Source: Pectinophora gossypiella
Taxonomy: Eukaryota; Arthropoda; Insecta; Lepidoptera; Gelechiidae
Reading direction: 5' to 3'
NCBI RefSeq assembly: GCF_024362695.1
Contig: NC_065419.1
Coordinates: 13,640,678-13,704,677 of the forward strand
Length of the DNA: 64,000 nt
In this document: piece by piece, positions 34,501-40,500 of the stretch
How the letters are laid out: each line of letters starts with the position of its first letter
Position numbering within the stretch: position 1 is the stretch's first letter
Position numbers and translations under genes: made by a program
Notes under the pieces: model-generated
Told to the model about the DNA's origin: nothing
Databases searched by the model: none
What the model saw: only the letters and a program-made list of their open reading frames with translations

Positions 34501-37500
34501 CGCTTGAGACTTCAACAGCCGAAATAGCTCAGTTGGGAGAGCGTTAGACTGAAGATCTAAAGGTCCCCGGTTCAATCCCGGGTTTCGGCAGAACTTTTCT
34601 TTCTGTTTTTTTGTCGTTTTTTTTTGACCATATCCTGGGGAAGGTGGATATTGGGATGTATGCTATGTTGTGTTTGATTTCCTTTAAAAAAATATTCAAA
34701 ATCTCTGGTGAAAATATAAGGCGGAGTGGATTCGTCGTTATCAAAAATAAATAAATGGCATATAATAATATTTTTATGTTTCTTTTAAAAAAAAGAACGT
34801 CTAGGGCTCTGTGCCGAAGTTTTTCTGGCACCTTCTCTTCCCCGGCTTTACAGGTTGTAAGAAGCTGCAGTAGTTTTAGGCGGACGAGACGTTCGTTATG
34901 TAAAAAATGTCGATTCGAAGTGTGACCATGTTACTAGATTATGATATAAAAATAATATCTTGTGAAACAAGTACAGATAACGAGTTTTGAATTTATAAGA
35001 GCAAACAGACTTGCCAAACGGCTTCGAGTGCAATTTAATGTAATTATTGAGCTTTCTATAACCAATTACTTCAGTCGTATGTTTTTTAAACTTTAATAGG
35101 ACCGTTACCGTTGTTATTTCACATATTACGCCTGCGGACCCCAATGGGGTAGGCAGAATCACAAGTAATCCTTTCCCCTCTATCTCCCAACGTCATTCAA
35201 AGATTAATCTTTAATTAACCTTTGAAATTAAGATTCATCTTTGATATATACAGGGTGTTAGTGACATCGTAACGAATACTAAAGAGGATGATTCAGACCA
35301 TGATGCTGAGTTAATATCAAGTGGTATTTTCCGTCGCAAAATTCATAATTATTTTAATTTTTTTCAATTATATACTTTGCGATGGAAAATTCCACTTGAT
35401 ATTAACTCAGAATAATGAGCTGAATCACCCCTCGCAGTATGTGTTAGCCATACAAGTACGTAAGGGTGTTAGGGTGTTAGTGACACCGCTACGAATACTG
35501 AAGGTGATGATTCAGACCATGATTCTGAGTTGATATCGAGTGGAATTTCCGGTCGGAAAAGTCATGAATATATTAGTATATTTTAAATTATTTTTAGTTC
35601 TATACTTTTGCGACGGAAAATTCCACTTGATATCAACTCAGAATCACGGTCCGAATCACCCTCAAAGTTTTCGTTATGGTGTCACTAACACCCTGTATGT
35701 GTAACTTGGTTTTGGATTCGCCTCAGATGGCATTAACTTGGCCGAACAAATGGGGAGCGCTTAATGCGTTCACCCTGTTATGTGCTGTACACTATACATG
35801 TATCTGCCTATGTGGTTGTATATGTGAGTAAAGATTGTTGTAATTATTGTCGACAGGCACCCCAGCATACGACACAGTTCGGCCGCTGGCTTACCAGGAC
35901 GCGAAGGTTTTCATGTTGTGCTTCAACGTCGCCGAACCTGACTCCTTGCACAATGCTGCGGCGAAGGTAATCTTCTTCCATCGTGTGGGTTATGAGGTGG
36001 ATTACCAACCTCAGCAACCTTCGTGTCAGGGTTATTATTGAGCCGCCAAAGGCTCCTGACATGCCTCATGTCACTACTCACTTACATCAGTAAGTAGTAA
36101 TCGGGACCAACGGCTTAACGTGCCTTCCGAAGCACAGATCATCTTACTTTCGGACTATCAGGTGATCAGCCTGTAATGTCCTAACCAAAATAGAGATCAC
36201 AATGTGATTTTTGTGATATGTCCCCACGAGGATTCGAACCCGGGACCTCCGGATCGTGGGCCCAACGATCAACCACAGGACTACAGAGGGCGTTGGCGAA
36301 AGTAATAAAGTGTAATGATAAGTACATACCTAGTTTCCTTTTAAATTGTTTGTTTTCATCTCGAGCTCCTCCGTGCTTCGGATGGCACGTTAAGCCGTTG
36401 GTCCCGGCTGCATTAGCAGTCGTTAATAACCATCAATCCGCACTGGGCCCGCGTGATGATTTAAGGTCCGATCTCCCTATCCATCCATAGGGAAGGCCCG
36501 TGCCCCAGCAGTGGGGACGTTAATGGGCTGATGATGATGATGATGATCTAACCTGTATTGGGCTGATTTTTCCTTCGCGGGTTGGAAGGTCAGACAGGCA
36601 GTCGCTTCTGTGAAAAACCGGACCTGTCAAATCTTCAGGTTAGGTAAGCGGACCCTGTGGAAAACGAGATAATGCTAAGGAGATGATGATCTATATTTCA
36701 CGACATTACAGTGTAGAAGCACCAAAATGCGCCGTGAAACTTACCTCTTTGAGGCACATTATCCTGTCTGGCGCATTATTAATTGAAGAGAGTGCCGTGT
36801 TTTATTCGATATTTTTTTCACTTTTGAATATAAGACTACCTCTACAAAATTACAAATTAAACATTAATACAATTAGAAATTAACAATTCAAGACCTTACG
36901 TGTCTAATCGTCAAATAATCCCCCCCGAGTTATTCCAGGCGCAAAGGTCCCCATTACACTCGCCGCATTACCACGTTGTATGGCGATGGACAACCTTTGC
37001 ACCAAGAAAGAGCCCGCACGCATATCGGACCCCCTCTCTCTTAACCTACGCCCCAGTTCCCTAAAGAAGGCTATAGCCTCCAACCCCCAACACCCTGACG
37101 TCTCAAACGCAAGCGGCACAAAATAATAGTTGCCCACTAGAGCCGAATATAATATATTATTATATTGGCTCCAATTCCCGCAGACAAACAGATTTTCTTA
37201 TCCGCCGAAAACGAAAAGGACGGATGATTGACGGCTGTTAATTTTAAAATGAATGAGTCAATGAATGAATAATCCGGGCCAATAAAATAATCATCTAGAA
37301 TAGAATACAAATAGTTTATTATAAAAGGACGCTACACAAAAAACAAGACACTAACATCATTTAAAATTTCATATTTTTTTTATTCATTTTTTTTCATCTC
37401 GCCAATATGCAACCAGTTTGACGTGTACTGTCAACTTAATTCTGTCGGGATATTGGCCAATATAAAATTTCTGCCTTTTTTTGACGTGACTTATTGTAGA

Positions 37501-40500
37501 TTTGCCGCAGATGGCATTAACTACTTGGCCGGACAAATGGGGAGCGCTGAAGGCTCTCACCCGGTACAACGTTTAAGACAACAGGCCTGAGGGTGCCCAG
37601 TTGGGCGCGACCTCGGCTCAGGGCGTCGTCTGAGAGGAAAAATGTTTGTTCGATGTTCGAAATGTTCGATAGCGATAAGCGCAGAATGAGGGAAATCGTC
37701 GACCACGCCTTCGGGGTCAGTATCGGGGCCCTGAAGTGTTTAGTGTCGCGAGCTTATTGGCTGCCTCTATGGCTAGAGTAATCGGGTCGTCGGGATCGTA
37801 TATTACGTCCAATAGACGTGTGTTCCATATATTTTATGCCTGTCGATTACCCGTCCCATTCCTTTTCGGCAGACAAGACAATGAGAGGTATAACTTAAAA
37901 TAAAATTAGATAATGTGTATTGGTAACAGCAGCAGTTTTTGTTCATTTGTGAAATGTGACGTCACACGAAGCTCCATCATGGCCGCCCGTCTTTCGGGTC
38001 TTGTAATATATTACAGATAAAAAAATTGCATTCTTATTTTGTAAAAATAAAATATGTACTTAGTAAAACTACATAACATAACATAAACAGCCTATATACG
38101 TCCCACTGTTGGGCACTGTTGTATGTTAGTAAAACTATTGGATAATTATCGTAAAATGATATGAGAGGCTGGTATTTCATCAGAACACCCACGATAAAAA
38201 GAAGAATAATAAAACTACCACATCCGATATACAGGGTGTTAGTTACATCGTAACGAATACTCAGGAGGATGATTCAGACCATGATTCTGAGTTAATATCA
38301 AGTGGAATTTTTCGTCGCAAAATTCATGATTTTTTTGTAATTATTTTCAATTATATACTTTTGCGATGATATAATCAGCTGAATCATCCCCCTCAGTATT
38401 TGTTACGATGTCACTTACACCCGCCCGCACAAGTATATACGGTAGCCATACAAGTAGGTATGGGTGTTAGTGACACCGTAACGAATACTGAGGGGGATGG
38501 TTCAGACCATGATTCTGAGTTGATATCAAGTGGAATTTTCAATCTGAATATTCATGACTTTTTTGTGTTTTTTTTAATTATTTTCAGTTCCATATTTTGC
38601 AACGGAAAATTCCACTTGATATCAACTCAGAATCATGGCCTCAATCACCCCTCAAAGTTTTCGTTACGATGTCACTAACACCCTGTATTTAATATTTTAA
38701 CGTTACAACTGTCAAGAAATCAATTCTTTAAAATATAATAGGTACTTTTAACCGGTTTTGTAACCATAAATGTATATTTTTTTTCAACAGTGGTACAGAG
38801 AAGTCCGGACCCACGGCGGCTCCGCCCCCGTCCTGCTGTGCGGCTGCAAGGCCGACCTGAGACACGACAAAGAGACCCTCACCGTGCTCTCCAAGCTCAA
38901 GACGCACCCGGTCACCAGCGAAGAGGTTTGTATGGAATATGGAAATTGATACGGATGCAAATTGTTCTTAGCAAATAAGTATAATGTAGATATAATAAAG
39001 TAAAGTAACCGTGAAGATGTGATCTTTTCTAGGCACACCATCGGTGTCTTGCAGGCGCGCCATTTTAAAAGTTAATCTTTGAATAACGTCGGCAAGGGAA
39101 CAGCCAAATTCGTACCAAAAGTTAAATTACCAGTCTTCTTATTACTTGTGGCTCTGCCCACCCCATTAGCGATTAAGGGCGTGAGTTACATACCTACGTT
39201 TGTACTTTTATCTGAGTACCTACGAGATTATCTGTCATTTACAAGTTTCTGTATATTTAGTTATTTACCCACAAAACGTATTGACGTTATATACTTACCT
39301 GCTCTAGTACAACGCTTCTTTCTCCCTCTCTTCTCAATATTTGAATTTTGTTACGGTAGGCGCATTAGGGCTAATTCTCATTATGGCAACCGACTCGCAA
39401 TACGGCTAATTCTCATTATGGCAACCGACTCGCAAATGGACTTCTTCTCAATATAGCAACTTCTCATTTTGGCTACTTCTGATTAGGGCTACTTCTTACT
39501 TGGGCTTCTTAGAATTGACCCAATCTAGCTTTCCAGCTTGATTTCTGAATGCATGTAACGCTACATGCGAGGACAAATTGAAAACAGACCAATTGGGGCC
39601 ACCACAGGGCCATGTTAATTCGGCCCATACCCCACTGGGTCATAGACATGGCCAACTAATTGAAACAATCGGAGTACTGTTTCCATATGTGGTAACCATG
39701 GAGATGCGTAATATGATTAGAATGATTAGGTTATGCTCCGAAGGGCGCGCTAAAGTCGTAAGAGCTTTTTTTGACGTGATTTATTGTAGATTTGCCGCAG
39801 ATGGCATTAACTACTTGGCCGGACAAATGGGGAGCGCCGAGGGTTCTCACCCGGTACAATGTTTAAGACAACAGGCCTGAGGGTGCCTCAGGCGGGCCGT
39901 GTAATACACGGAAAAAAACGCATTTTTATTTTGTAAAAAATTTAAATAAAAATATTTAAAAATGATCTTAATAAAAAAAACTATATAAGATAACTTTCGT
40001 TACATGATAAACTACAATATCCGACATATTTCATATTTTATTGTTATAACTGTCAAGTCAACCGGAGGGGGTATGGAGCATACTCCACCACGCTGCTCCA
40101 ATGCGGGTTGGTGGTGTTTTTACGGCTAATAGCCGGGACCAACGGCTTAACGTGCCCTCCGAAGCACGGAATCATCTTACTTTTTCGGACAATCAGGTGA
40201 TTCAAGCCTGAAAAGTCCTTACCAAACAAAGGACAGTCTCACAAAGTGATTTCGACAATGTCCCCATCGGGAATCGAACCCGGACCTCCAGATCGTGAGC
40301 CTAACGCTCTAACCACTAGACCACGGAGGCAACCCGGTTGATTGAGGGGAGGCCTGTGCCCAGCAGTGGGACGTATATAGGCAGTTTATGTAACTGTCAA
40401 GTCACACCTCTGGGCGCCATCCCACTCGCATCAGACAGAGTACTACGGGGCGGAAGGCAAGAGGGAAACCACTATTTTCCCCAAAAAAAGTAGCATGGCA

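Noticed and set aside
39578..39880. 100-codon plus-strand frame ending in ...GINYLAGQMGSAEGSHPVQCLRQQA
   Set aside because: The C-terminal part is a translation of the R5 repeat and recurs at 40521-40769 and in part at 63571-63813; it is a repeat by-product.
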